64,000 bases of DNA from Conchocele bisecta (lineage: Eukaryota; Mollusca; Bivalvia; Lucinida; Thyasiridae), in the NCBI GenBank assembly GCA_029237695.1, contig CM055268.1, positions 49,246,418 through 49,310,417 on the forward strand, in the 5' to 3' direction. Below are positions 1 through 11,200 of this stretch, one piece after another. The notes beneath the pieces were generated by a model, which was given only the letters and a program-made list of their open reading frames with translations, was not told where the DNA came from and made no database searches. A program made the translations under genes and the position numbers. Each line of letters opens with the position of its first letter. Position 1 is the stretch's first letter.

Positions 1-199
1 AGCTACAAAGCAGTAACAAGTGTGTTTCATCCAGCGTTCTCTGAAACTTACTTCTTCAGACGCCATTTTGGATCGCTGATCGGCGACCGTGACCCATTTA
101 TCCAGTCCAGTTTCTGACCAATGGTAGTCCTTCTTACATGCGTGTGCCATATTTGGGCAACAGAATCGAAACGTATGCAAATACGTATACGAAACGTAT

Positions 200-380
200 G
201 CAGAATTGAATTTTGTGACACAGAATTGAGTTTTGTGGCACAAAAGTGAATTTTGTGACACAGAATTGAGTTTTGTGGCACAAAAGTGAATTTTGTTGAC
301 AAAATCAGTATATATTTAATTTTGTTTTGTTTTTGTCAAGTTTATAGGTACAAAAATGAATTTTGTTGACAAAATTGAAC
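200..380. repeat. AT-rich minisatellite of about 40 bp units
   Basis: The motif ACAGAATTGAGTTTTGTGGC and its variant CAAAAGTGAATTTTGTGAC recur about 2.5 times in tandem, then decay into related TTTTGTTGACAAAAT stretches. A frame reads through it on the minus strand, but the encoded peptide merely repeats the DNA unit, so no gene is called. Confidence 0.7.
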
Positions 381-847
381 CATGTCCCACTTGGCGCCCC
401 GTAAAATACACATGCTGCTGTTAACGAATAGTGCAATCGTTGTTGCTGTTTGTCTTAACACTCGGCCCAAACGGTGTTCAAAACATTTAAAGTACCGCGT
501 TGGAACGGTCAGCTGATAACAAAAGACGTATATAACTGACTCGCCTCCCTGAGGGAGTTAGCCCCCTTCTCCCACAAACCCCTTCATGTACAACGATGGA
601 CTTTGTGTATGGAACAATCTACTGATATTGATAAAGTAAATAAATAACACTGGCATCGCAACACACGTGTGGTCGGAAATCGGTAATTAATTCCAACGAA
701 AATGGTAAACGATAATCCAACACCACCAGGTCGGTGTGGTAATCATATAATAGCAACCGGCATTGATAACACTTCACGGACACGGTATGGGCCATTCCAC
801 AACAATCTCATATTATAGCATAAAATGAGCTTCCGCGGTGCAATAAA
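381..847. other. No gene seen; one half-hairpin
   Basis: This stretch is AT-rich and has no convincing coding sequence. At 548-585 it contains GAGGGAGTTAGCCCCCTTCT, which matches one arm of the hairpin at 4816-4886 and is probably a decayed copy of that element. Confidence 0.4.
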
Positions 848-1180
848 TAGAGAATAGTAGGTTAGTGCCGTGAATATGAAAATATATCTGGCAAGGCTTA
901 GGAAACGGGATGGACGAGGCTCTGCGGAGCACATCCCGTTTCCGTGCCGCGCCAGATATTTTCCCATTCACGGCACTAACCTACTATTCTATTCATCCCG
1001 TCAACATTACAAATAGCTTTAAAATGCAAAAAATAACCCCAGCCGCATCTCCAAATAGGAGAATCGACTATTATGACAACCGCACATATTCATACACAGT
1101 GATTATGTCGTATTGACAGGATATCAAAAATGTTTCACGGCACCGTGTTTCACGGCACATACGCACTGTGTTGACGGGTA
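848..1180. mobile_element. MITE family A, copy 1
   Basis: The element begins AGAGAATAGTAGGTTAGTGC and holds an inverted repeat whose arms carry GGTTAGTGCCGTGAAT and ATTCACGGCACTAACC. A conserved non-palindromic flank follows, ending in GTGTTGACGGG. Six copies occur in the window, in both orientations, all 280-340 bp. Family A has no coding capacity and is a non-autonomous DNA element. Its transposase source is not visible here. Confidence 0.8.
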
Positions 1181-1315
1181 AACACCGTGTATTAAACGAC
1201 ATAATACGCTAGTGTACTCAATATGCCAATTATACTACTACAGAAGACAGGTTATGTGATAAGGACAGTTTCAATGTATGCTTATGTGCCCATGTAATAC
1301 ATATAAACATTTGTG

Positions 1316-1432
1316 TTGATTTAAAATGATAAGTATTTATCTCGTAGACTGATTTCATAAGAAACTCGGCATAGCCTCGTTTCTTATGAAATCAGGAAAC
1401 TTGTTTAATAAATATTATATTAAATCATCTCT
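1316..1432. repeat. Hairpin family I, copy 1
   Basis: The arms GATTTCATAAGAAAC and GTTTCTTATGAAATC flank a short loop. The sequence around them (TTGTGTTGATTTAA and TTTAATAAATAT) is shared with a second copy at 17186-17300, just upstream of SMPDL3 exon 3, which makes this a dispersed element rather than a chance palindrome. Confidence 0.7.
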
Positions 1433-1590
1433 CATGGAAGATCCTCTAGGATGTTACGTGGATTGCACGGAGAATGAATACACACATTTGTAATTGTCTT
1501 TATTTACTCATTAATATGGCGAATCGTTCGAAAAAGTTCGTCTCTTCGTGTCATCGCCCGTAGAAACGGATACGTGGCTGTGACTGGAGA

Positions 1591-1930
1591 TATAGAGAAT
1601 AGTAGGTTAGTGCCGTGAATCGGAAAAAATATCTTGCAAGGCTTAGGAAACGGGATGGGCGAGGCGAGGCTCTGCCGTGCCGTGTCAGATATGTGTTTCC
1701 CATTCACGGCACTAACCTACTATTCTATTTATCCCTTCAACACTATAAATAGCTGTGAAATGCAAAAATGTGAAATGCAATAACCCCAGCCGCATCCTCA
1801 AAATCGGAGAATCGACTAGTATGACAACCGCACATATTCATACGCAGTGATTAGGTCGTATTGCCAGGATATCAAAAATATTTCACGGCACCGTGTTTCG
1901 CGGCACATGCGCACTGTGTTGATGGGATAA
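1591..1930. mobile_element. MITE family A, copy 2, nested in a family T element
   Basis: This is the same element as at 848-1180. Its left flank is GTGGCTGTGACTGGAGA and its right flank CTGGGGGCTTATGGGTT. Joined, these read as one end of family T (TGGCTGTGACTGGAGAAATGGGGCTTATGGG), so A inserted into an older T copy, apparently at a TA. Confidence 0.75.
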
Positions 1931-1931
1931 C

Positions 1932-2560
1932 TGGGGGCTTATGGGTTATGTAACGAAGTACCATGGAATAATGCGAAAGACTGGTGATAGATAAGGAAAC
2001 GTCACATATAGGTTAGAACACACCAAATAGTTTTGACTATATAATTTAACCGAATGCCATCGAATAAGGCCAGTCTTTCCTACTTTCACTATTCGTATGG
2101 ATGCTGTGGGACCTACTTGTACATGACCTGCAGCCAGTCTGTACTGGTTTTGCATGAATTAAACAATAGGTTCACTTATTCCTAAGAAAGTAAAATCCAA
2201 CCTCGTCATATCCCCCAATATTGTTTACATTTTTGGCCACGGAAACTCTGTTTACATCACGTGACCAACCGATTCTGTGTTTATTTTTAAATGCTACAAA
2301 TATGCTGAAAACTGTTGTTAAAAGCTCCCCAAAATGTTCCTCAAGTGAAACTGGGTAGTAATAGATCAATGTTGGTAAGCAAACTAGGTCTGTGACCTAA
2401 AAACGCCCGCACAATTTGTTTATACCGGACTACTTTTGCCCCCTACTTCTGCGATTTCGCCATTTGGTATTCTCTAACCTAAACGATGGGCAATGATCTG
2501 ACAAAACCGGAAAATATTGACTTTGGTGACCAATAACGATCCACACCACATCAGCCATTA
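1932..2560. other. No gene seen
   Basis: The first part (to about 2150) is the remainder of a decayed family T element. The rest is AT-rich sequence in which I see no exon, no hairpin and no tandem repeat. Confidence 0.35.
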
Positions 2561-2831
2561 TTAACCCTTTCAACACCACATACCTGTATAGGGGTATTGG
2601 CAAATAGTGTAGATCCAGATGAGCCGGCTCGTAACGAGCCGTCTCATCAGGATCTGCACTTTTTGAAAGTAATTATCATAGTTTTTTTAAAGCAAAAATC
2701 CCCCCCCCACCCGCCCAAATATCCCCTTTTCATAAATGGATTAGTCTGAAAACCATTTTGTGACAATTGGATTGATCCGAAAATTAACTATAAAAATCAA
2801 TTCCAGTTACTTAGGTGTGAAAGTGTTAACA
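2561..2831. mobile_element. piggyBac-like MITE family D, copy 1
   Basis: The ends are TTAACCCTTTCAACACC and GGTGTGAAAGTGTTAA. The centre holds GATCCAGATGAGCCGGCTCG paired with its inverse, which is the signature of this family. The TTAA at the edges followed by CCC is what piggyBac-type elements leave. At least seven copies of family D occur in the window. Confidence 0.75.
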
Positions 2832-3174
2832 TTCAAACCACCCGAACTGATTGCGTGCTCCTCATAATTCTGGAGCGAGTCAGTATTTACAATATTCCTG
2901 GTAGATCCGCATAAATACTCGGAGTTCAAAGGCGTACTAATGTGTGTTAAAAGTCTCATTTAATGTAATAAATAAATATTATGTTCTGGTTTCATCCCCC
3001 ATTCCCAGTATTCAACCAGTATACGTGTAGGAATATTAACCCCATTCCCACCAGTATACAAACAACCCGAACATGTTTAATGTCAACGAAAGCCTAGCGG
3101 ATTATTTTAGCTAAATACTTGCATATTTCTCAATTTCTGATACAATATATTTTGTGTTGCCAAAGATATGATAA
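2832..3174. other. No feature seen
   Basis: This is AT-rich sequence between two elements. I see no open frame with codon-like structure and no repeat. Confidence 0.3.
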
Positions 3175-3531
3175 TAATTCCAGCACAAAAATATTTACAC
3201 AATTCCCTAACATTTGATTGGCTCGTAGCAAGTCTCTGTCCAAAAGTTCTATACCAATAAACTCCCATGCCGAACTACTTTCCGTAACCGTGAGGCGCAG
3301 TTAAAATAATTCTTAAGAAAACGGAAAATAAACACATTTTCTTGATGAATTTATTTCAAATGCTGGAATTATAAGGAATGAATGGCCTTTTTGTGGAATT
3401 TATCGGGGATATAAACTTGGAAAAGTAGCGGGAATACTGGACGAGGCCTTCCGGCCTTCGTCCAGTATTCCCGCGACTTTTCCAAGTTTATACCCCGTTA
3501 AATTCCACAAAAAGGCCATTCATTCCTATAA
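3175..3531 (-). mobile_element. MITE family C, copy 1
   Basis: A near-perfect inverted repeat (GGAATGAATGGCCTTTTTGT and its inverse) surrounds GCGGGAATACTGGACGA. A 210 bp tail ending at TGCTGGAATTAT accompanies the hairpin, reversed here relative to the copies at 23815, 45644 and 63289. It has no coding capacity. Confidence 0.8.
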
Positions 3532-4059
3532 AACATAGTTATGCGTGTAAAAATTGCAATTGCATCAGGTAAATTGTGATTGTATTATCTTAAAATAAAG
3601 GAATACAAATGTTAATTCTAGAATTTCTATTATTTTTATTGTTACATTGTATTGTAATAATGACTATTTATTGTTTAACATTGTTATTCTTTTTATTTTT
3701 TAGGAGAATATAACTCATCTGAATCAAACAGTCAGCGTGGAAATGCATGTCAATTGGTCAGCGTGGAAAGTCATGCTATGATGTCGAGCAGTTTTATCAT
3801 ATCTCTGTTGTAATCTGTTTTCTTATTGTTGCACGAGAGAAACAAAATAAACGAAGTCAACAATGTGAGGTTAGGGCGAAATGTGAACATATTTGTTGAT
3901 GTTTACCTTTACGGGCTATAGTCACCCGCGATATGAAGTGCACGAAAGATAATCGTTTTTATTTTCGTCTCTCTTGTGCTACCAAGTTTGAATGTAAATC
4001 TATACGTATATATATATATAGCCAGATGCTATCATATCGGCCTACGCATGCCATCTTCT
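3532..4059. other. No gene seen
   Basis: This AT-rich stretch has no supported gene. A short frame from 3933 runs into the family B element that follows and is not coding. Confidence 0.3.
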
Positions 4060-4327
4060 GTAGCCGATTTCATCCAAATTGCAAAGTATACTTATCTAGC
4101 AAAGTATACTTTGAGGGAGTAATCATTTATTTTCCCCCAAATGCATTATTTCATATAGAACTAACGACTGCATATATTTGATTATTAAAAGTATGCAGAA
4201 CTATTATATAATGTAATAAATTCAGTATAATAAAAATTAATAAATGTATCCTTGAATTGAAAATTTCTCCCTCAAAGAATACTTTGCTAGATAAGTATAC
4301 TTTGCAATGTTGGTGGAATAGGCTGCT
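4060..4327. mobile_element. MITE family B, copy 1 (short form)
   Basis: This is a whole-length foldback with ends TAGCC(G/T)ATTTCA and TGAAAT(C/A)GGCTA. Subterminal TGCAAAGTATACTTATCTAG repeats in inverse at the other end. This copy has lost most of the central TTATTACATTATCACAGCC hairpin that fuller copies carry. Family B is the most abundant element in the window (11 copies plus fragments). Confidence 0.85.
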
Positions 4328-4510
4328 AATCAGGGAATATATAGATCAGTGTTGAGTTGGAAAAACATTCTTGCTGATTATACACCGACAATTTATTTCG
4401 GCATTTGCACAAATGTGTGAGTTGGCTAAGAGTTACACTGATTTTATTTCTCTAATAATATGTTTGAACTGTTCAGGAAATTACATTCCGCTGTGACGTT
4501 ACTTTCCTCA

Positions 4511-4596
4511 TCGATACTAACCCGAATGTTCCGTCTGTAATGCAGGGCGACGTAAGTGGCCCTGCGTTACAGCCAGAACATTCGGGTTATATCGAT
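4511..4596. repeat. Isolated hairpin, CGAATGTTC type
   Basis: TCGATACTAACCCGAATGTT pairs with AACATTCGGGTTATATCGA around a GC-rich centre (GCAGGGC..GCCCTGC). It is probably a very short foldback element. I see no other copy. Confidence 0.55.
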
Positions 4597-4815
4597 AGAA
4601 GCATGCACGGATCCAGGTTGGCTAGTACATCTATCTAGAACACTCAGTATGCTATGTACATGCACACGCCTCAAGCAAACTAATGCAAGCAAACTAATTA
4701 TTTAAAAACATTACATATGATTTACAATACCAACAATTTCAACGCCCCGAGCCGGGAGTCATATGTCGTTGATATTATAGCCTAAATTGCATGTTGCATA
4801 TTGGTCATATATTGA

Positions 4816-4886
4816 AGGAGTGAATGGAAGAAGGGGGCTAACTCCCTCCGGGAGTTAGCCCACTTCTTCCATTCACCCCTTCCATT
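4816..4886. repeat. Hairpin AAGGAGTGAATGGAAGAAG
   Basis: This palindrome of about 70 bp has arms GGGGCTAACTCCC and GGGAGTTAGCC and a tight centre. Half of a related copy is at 548-585. Confidence 0.6.
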
Positions 4887-4938
4887 GTGGTCCGCTGTTG
4901 CACGCACTGACTTCTTATAGAGATAATTCCCAGGACCT

Positions 4939-5190
4939 GTAGCCGATTTCATCAAAATTGCAAAGTATACTTATCTAGCAAAGTATACTTTGAAGGAGTA
5001 ATCATTTATTTTCCCCAAAATGCATTATTTCATATAGAACTAACAACTGCATATAGTTCATGATTAAACGCATGCATAATTATTATACTGTGTGTAATAC
5101 ATTCAGTATAATAAAAATTAATAAATTTAACCTAAAATTGAAAAATTCTCCCTCAAAGTATACTTTGCAATGTTGGTGAAATCGGCTACA
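4939..5190. mobile_element. MITE family B, copy 2 (short form)
   Basis: It has the same ends as copy 1, and its central hairpin is again mostly deleted, leaving GTGTGTAATACATTCAGTATAATA. It lies 600 bp from copy 1. Confidence 0.85.
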
Positions 5191-5225
5191 TATCAGACAT
5201 CATGGTGGTTTGGCAGATCTATCAT

Positions 5226-5436
5226 TCATAGGCGGCGGAACCGGAAAATTATGGGGGGGGGGGGGCAGTCTTGATGTTGCTAGCGGGTACGGGGGCATGC
5301 TGCCCCTGAATTTTTTGAAATCTAATAGACGTGAATATGTGCTTTATAATATAAGTTACAGAATTATTGAGGGGGCCTCCCCAACAAAATTATTGCCCCC
5401 CCCCCCCCCCACTTCCGGCGCCCCTGTAATTGCAGC
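5226..5436. mobile_element. Foldback element with poly-G and poly-C tracts
   Basis: Inverted ends GGCGGCGGAACCGG and CCACTTCCGGCGCC enclose a run of 13-14 G near one end and about 14 C near the other. An open frame crosses it on the + strand, but it encodes only Gly and Pro runs and is not a gene. Confidence 0.5.
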
Positions 5437-5519
5437 AACTGGCTAGCTTTAAACTTTATTTATTTTACAACGTTTACAAACAAGCGCGAGAACACGTATA
5501 CAAATGCTTTCGCTGGCAT

Positions 5520-5698
5520 AGATGAAGCCGTAAGGGCGGTCCTTAATGTGGGAGGAAACCAGAGTACCCGGAGGAAACCTACTTATCCTATCTGGCGACC
5601 ACTGTGCCATCTCACATACTGCCCTGGCGGAGGATCGAACATGGGGCCGCAGTGTTGAGAAGCGCGCTCTTTACCGATTGCGCTAACCGGGCAACCGG
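5520..5698 (-). mobile_element. tRNA-derived SINE
   Basis: Read on the minus strand, TTAGCGCAATCGGTAAAGAG matches a pol III A box and TGTTCGATCCTC a B box about 35 bp later. The body carries GGTTTCCTCCGGGTACTCTGG, a widespread invertebrate SINE body motif. The cloverleaf is not intact, so it is a SINE head and not a working tRNA gene. Confidence 0.65.
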
Positions 5699-6120
5699 TA
5701 GCAGCTTTAAAATGCAATCCCGCATCCCATGTTGTCATATAGAAGACATGTTTGCCTATTCTTTAGGTATGACATTCTTCTGCAAAATAAACATGCATGT
5801 ATCATTATCGGACGTGCTTATTAGAATTATTATGCTTTTTTTATATCTCCCGTGAGTTGCCACTATTGAGATCAGTGGCGACAATCATGTTTTCTTAAAT
5901 GAAAAACTGAAACAAATATTTATTTTCTCTATTTATTGTTAATGTCCAATAATCATATTGTAAAATAAGTCGATACAAATATCTTCTCAATGGCGCATTT
6001 TATTGACTTACATAATTTAAAAATGTCCTGCATCATTTGTATATCAAACATCTCGAATCATTTTAACAGATTTGTAATACATGTATATAAAAAAAATGAA
6101 TGTAAATATTGTTCTGCAAA
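5699..6120. other. No feature seen
   Basis: This is AT-rich sequence without exon, hairpin or tandem repeat that I can support. Confidence 0.3.
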
Positions 6121-6129
6121 TGTTCTCAT

Positions 6130-6217
6130 TTCTTATCAAAAGTGTATGTTGTTACCACTCAGTTGAACCGTCTCGGCGAGACGGTTCAACTGAGTGGTAA
6201 CAACATACACTTTTGGT
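6130..6217. mobile_element. Hairpin element family H, copy 1
   Basis: AAAAGTGTATGTTGTTACC and GGTAACAACATACACTTTT are perfect inverted arms, continuing through CAGTTGAACCGTCTC and its inverse. A second copy is in intron 2 of SMPDL3 at 13350-13425. Confidence 0.75.
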
Positions 6218-6360
6218 GGATCCGGGTACCGAGTAGATTCGCCGGACAAATCTTATGATGCTTCCGGCGCACTGGGTTGCATTTTTAAAGTGTTGTCATT
6301 TATTGGCAATGAGAAAGCCACACGTTCACCTCAAATCTTATATGATGCTAGATGGATTTG

Positions 6361-6445
6361 TAGTCAATGGTAGACAACTCTGTCGGAGGCAATGAGCTTT
6401 GAGTATCCAGTCACACTTGAATTACTTCCCTTGAACACAGCTGGA
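6361..6445. repeat. Upstream copy of the SMPDL3 5' flank
   Basis: TTGTAGTCAATGGTAGACAA, ATGAGCTTTGAGTA and TTACTTCCCTTGAACACAGC occur here and again at 7562-7640, directly upstream of exon 1. The two copies are in the same orientation about 1.2 kb apart. This copy is cut off by the CTAG-rich repeat that follows. Confidence 0.7.
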
Positions 6446-6885
6446 TGAATTAGAGAGCTCTTCAAACGAATTGGGGCTAGCTCGAAATGAATTAGAGCTA
6501 TCACCAAATGAATTAGAGCTAGCTCCAAATGATTTAAAGCTAGCTCGAGATTTAGCTCCAAATGAATTAGAGAGCTCTCCAAATTAATGAGTTCGCTCCA
6601 AATGATTTAGAGAGATCTTCTTATGTAATTTAGCTAGCTGGAAATGAATTAGAGCTATAAGTAACTCAAATAGTTAGCTGTAAATTATTTGGAGAGAGGT
6701 CGAAAAGAATATTAGTTAATGTTCTATTAAAATCAATTTGAACTAGCTCTAAATCATTTGGATCTAGCTCTAATTCATTTCAAGCTAGCGTTAAATCAAT
6801 TCGAGCCAGCTCTAGATAATTATTTAGAAATATCATTAATTGTTTGGGATTATGTATATTTGGCGTTCCATACGCCTGGTAGACT
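6446..6885. repeat. GAGCTAGCTC minisatellite, family S, locus 1
   Basis: A degenerate unit, AATTAGAGCTAGCTCCAAATG, is repeated many times. The orientation flips near the middle, so the block folds back on itself. It ends with TATTTGGCGTTCCATA, the same end as the related block at 55360-55700. Confidence 0.7.
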
Positions 6886-7052
6886 CACTGTAAGTACTAC
6901 CAGGCACGTCGCTAGGTGGAGGCCTGGAAGCCCGGACTTCCAGCTATTTTGTGTCTTTTTTTTAATAATTATATGGATCTAATTCAATTTTATAAATATT
7001 TACCTGAAGAAAAAAAAACAATACTTAATGCCTCGCTAGCTTAATTGGATCC

Positions 7053-7199
7053 CACACACAGGTGGGCTTCCACATCAGCCAGGCCTGACACACACAGGTG
7101 GGCTTCCACATCAGCCAGGCCTGACACACACAGGTGGGCTTCCACATCAGCCAGGCCTGACACACACAGGTGGGCTTTCCACACCAGCCAGGCCTGACT
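7053..7199. repeat. Four-copy 36 bp tandem repeat
   Basis: The unit CACACACAGGTGGGCTTCCA plus CATCAGCCAGGCCTGA is present four times with almost no divergence, which suggests recent expansion. It lies just upstream of the SMPDL3 promoter region, and a family B fragment (7200-7222) abuts it. Confidence 0.85.
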
Positions 7200-7338
7200 T
7201 TTCTAGCAAAGTATACTTTGAGGAACGGTTCATAGTTCGGTGTTTTATGGATTATTTCGGTGTATCACTGTTACCAACATATAATTTACGTCACCTCCCG
7301 CGAGTTACACATATAAGTAAAGTACAGTATTTTGACAG

Positions 7339-7347
7339 TATAAAAGG
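7339..7347 (+). promoter_or_regulatory. Possible TATA box upstream of SMPDL3
   Basis: TATAAAAGG lies 374 bp upstream of the SMPDL3 start codon. It is the best core-promoter match in the gap between the tandem repeat and exon 1. No transcription start can be shown from sequence alone. Confidence 0.25.
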
Positions 7348-7561
7348 GGTCCGAAATGTGAATGTGTAGATAATTGACGATTTCTGTCGTCTATATTAAT
7401 GATTGAGCATTATTAGTTGCACAAAACTATGTAAATTACCCAAACCCAACGAAATCAACACAAATCTACCAGAAATTCACCAAAATACCCATATGACACC
7501 AACATACTGACCATCTGTTCAAACACCTATTGTGGGTGGGTGGAAATTGTTGCAAATAAAA

Positions 7562-7640
7562 GATAGATTTGTAGTCAATGGTAGACAACTCGGAGAAAAT
7601 GAGCTTTGAGTACAAGTTACTTCCCTTGAACACAGCTGAT
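7562..7640. repeat. Gene-proximal copy of the duplicated 5' flank
   Basis: This partner of 6361-6445 ends about 80 bp before the SMPDL3 start codon, so it probably lies in the 5' UTR or the proximal promoter. Confidence 0.65.
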
Positions 7641-7720
7641 AGGAGATGAACTTTGACCAAGTCTAAGCAACAACATAAACAGATATTAAAATGTATTCGT
7701 GCAATACACAATAGCCAACC

Positions 7721-7796
7721 ATGTCTGTGAAATATTTGTTATGTTTTCTGGCGTTTCCATGCAGTCTTGTTGTTTCTAGTTCGTCCAAAAACACTG
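7721..7796 (+). CDS. SMPDL3 exon 1 (signal peptide)
   Basis: The ATG has A at -3. It encodes 25 residues with a hydrophobic core (YLLCFLAFPCSLVV) followed by SSSSKNT, a typical secretory signal. The exon ends ACTG before a GTAAGA donor, leaving one base. That matches exon 2, which opens with two bases completing a Gly codon. I chose this exon because it gives signal peptide, donor and phase together; I saw no alternative first exon nearer exon 2. Confidence 0.82.
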
Positions 7797-8213
7797 GTAA
7801 GAAAACCTGTTTAACCTGTTTACATGTTGTGACCAGTACTCGACCATGTCCTATTTTCGGACTTTTTAAAGACACTGTCATACTACATAGATAGTTGTTG
7901 ATAGGCTATTAAACACCAATAAATTATTCAAATTCATTACATAAGCGTTGTGACAGAGTAGTATTTCTAAATATTTGTTTCAAGCGTTCTTTGTTTACAT
8001 TCTACTTCGTGAAGAGTGACCTAAAAAGGTGTGCTAATACACACTTTATTGAGTGAGTTTATCATATTTCTGAACTTAATTGTATATATAAGTTGCGTGT
8101 AAAAAATTGTGATTGGTAAAAAAATGTTTATAATACTGAAAAATAACTAGCGTTTGCAATGGTAATTGTATCCCCCGGACTCCGTCGGGGGATACTATGG
8201 ATTTGACAGTGCG

Positions 8214-8247
<34 letters not shown>

Positions 8248-11200
8248 CGCAGACACTTCTTGTCCGGAGCATAACTCGAACACCCTTTGGAATATTTTCA
8301 TGAAACTTCACACATGCATAGACCACGACCCGAAGGTGTGTCGCGCACAAGAATGACAACTCTTGCATAGCTAATTTTTGAGTTATCTCTCTTTTTTGTT
8401 TCTCGCACTGATTTCGTGTCCGGAGCATAACTCCACCACCCTTTGGAATATTTTCATGAAACTTCACACATGCATAGACCACGACCCGAAGGTGTGTCAC
8501 GCACAAGAATGACAACTCTTGCATAGCTAATTTTTTAGTTCTCTCCCTTTTTTGTTTCGCGCACTGATTGACCATAACTCGACCACCCTTTGGAATATTT
8601 TTATGAAACTTAACACATTCAATTAGACCACGAACCGAAGGTGTGTCGTGCACAAGAATGACAACTCTTGCATAGCTAATTTTTTGAGTTATCTCCCTTT
8701 TTTGTTTTCGCTCACTGATTTCCTGTCCGGAGCATAACTCGACCACCCTTTGGAATATTTTCATGAAACTTCACACATAGACCACGACCCGGAGGTGTGT
8801 CGCGCACAAGAATGACAACTCTTGCGTAGCTAATTTTTCAGTTATCTCCCTTTTTTGTTTTGCGCACTCTACAAACTGGACAATAATGCATGAAGACCTG
8901 TTTTCTCGTCTGCTCTGTATACCTTTTCTGGTGTGCTCTGTACACCTTACCTGTAGAGAGAACAATAGAAACTGGGAGAACCATGTGCTAAGCATGGGCT
9001 AGCATGTGCAGATGTCCAGTGCTTGACCACTGCTGACCAGGTAATTTATACAGGTAAATCACTACATTGGGTACTGTGTTGAAAATATTGTGGCATTATG
9101 TGGACCTCTGCAGATATATGTAGATAAATATAGGACTATTAAAAAAAAATCTGGTCTCCAATAGCAAGCATTATTATTTTTAAACTTTTTTTTGTCATTT
9201 TCTTTTCTTTTTTTTTTCATTATTTTTTTTCATTTTTTTTTTAAATTATTTTTCAATTTGACTGGAAAAAAAATCTGGGCTCCAGTAGCAAGCATTATTA
9301 TTTGTAAACTTTTTTTTTCCATTTTTTTTTTTTTCATTTTTTTTTTCATTTTTTTTTTCAAATTATTTTTCAATTTTTGTCCAGTAGCATGAGGTCGTAA
9401 GTGCTATATACAGACTATTCACCTGTGCATGTGCTAGCATGTGCAACTGACCACTGACCACTTACAGGTAATTTATACAGGTAAATGATTATATTACATT
9501 TCCGTAAACTGTGTTGAAAATATTGTGGCATTATGTGGACCTGTGCAGATATATGTAGATAAATATAGGACTATTAAAAAAAATTCTGGGCTCCAGTAGC
9601 AAGCATTATTATTTTTAATTTTTAAACTTTTTTTCCATTTTTTTTTTTATTTTTTTTTCAAATTCTTTTTCAATTTTTGTCTAGTAGCATAAGGTCGTAA
9701 GTGCTATATACAGACTATTATCATATAATAAAACAATTATTGACTAGTGAGCCATAGAATATAATCTGATATTCTATGGTTCACTAGTCAATAATTGTAT
9801 AATATGTTCGGGCCAGTGAAAATTGCTTTCGGGCCCAGGCTCGAGGTCAAGGCGGGACAAGGCGAGGCATCTGATTCCGCGGAATTCTTGTTTACTTATC
9901 TCCCTTTGTTGTTTCGTGCTCTGATTTTGTATCCAGAGCATAACTCGAACACGCATATACGCATTGCTCTCTAAATGGTCCTCTACCGCCCTGTGCCAAA
10001 TCCACGTTCGTTCTGCCCCCGTCAAGCCCAGGGTCAAGGTCACATACTTAGTGCTTCAAAAACATTAACGCTTGGGTAAATATGTTATACTTTCTGTTTT
10101 CTTTCATGGATCATGGATCATCTTCATATTTCATATACGCATTGCTCTAATGGTCCTCTACCGCCCTGTGCCAAATCCACGTTCGTCCTGCCCCACCAAT
10201 CCAGGGTCAAGGTCACATACTTGGTGCTTCAAAAACTTTAACGCTCAGGTAAATATCTTATAATTTTTATTTCCATTCACGGATCAACTTCATATTTCAT
10301 ATACGCGTTGCTCTAATGGTCGTCTACCGCCCTGTGCCAAATCCACGTTCGTCCTGCCCCCCGCCAAGCCCAGGGTCAAGGTCACATACTTAGTGCTTCA
10401 AAAACTTTAACGCTCAGGTAAATATCTTATTATTTTATTTTTTTTCCATTCACGGATCAACTTCATATTTCATATACGCGTTGCTCTAATGGTCGTCTAC
10501 CGCCCTGTGCCAAATCCACATTCGTCCTGCCCCCGCCAAGCCCAGGGTCAAGGTCACATACTTAGTGCTTCAAAAACTTTAACGCTCGGGTAAATATCTT
10601 ATAATTTCTGTTTTCTTTCATGGATCATCTTCATATTTCATATACGCATTGCTCTAATGGTCCTCTACCGCCCTGTGCCAAATCCACGTTCGTCCTGCCC
10701 CCGCCAATCCCAGGGTCAAGGTCACATACTTGGTGCTTCAAAAACTTTAATGCTCGGGTAAATATCTTATAATTTTTCTTTCCATTCACGGATCAACTTC
10801 ATATTTCATATATGCGTTGCTCTAATGGTCCTCTACCGCCCTGTGCCAAATCCACGTTCGTCCCGCCCCCGCCAAGCCCAGGGTTAACATCATATACTTA
10901 GTGCTTAAAACAAAAAACTTTAACGCTCAGGTAAATATCTTATAATTTCTGTTTTCTTTCACGGATCAGCTTCATATTTCATATATGCATTGCTCTAATG
11001 GTCCTCTACCGCCCTGTGCCAAATCCACGTTTGTCCTGCCCCCGCCAAGCCCAGGGTCAAGGTCACATACTTGGTGCTTCAAAAAATTTAACGCTCAGGT
11101 AAAAGAAAATTTTGACTTGCAATTTGGCCTCATTTATTATCAAAGCGATATGTGGGACATTCGTGTTCTATGAACACATTTTCTAGTTTATTAAACTTCA

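Noticed and set aside
6361..7640. The direct repeat at 6361 and 7562 as long terminal repeats of a retrovirus-like element
   Set aside because: The repeats are only about 80 bp, lack TG..CA ends and a primer site, and nothing between them codes for protein.
8195..8764. A 189-codon minus-strand frame with repeated peptide blocks
   Set aside because: The peptide repeats only because the underlying 155 bp DNA unit repeats. It has no domain, no splice context, and it overlaps the GCGTCC run.
9192..9392. A Phe-rich + strand frame
   Set aside because: It is a translation of poly-T tracts.
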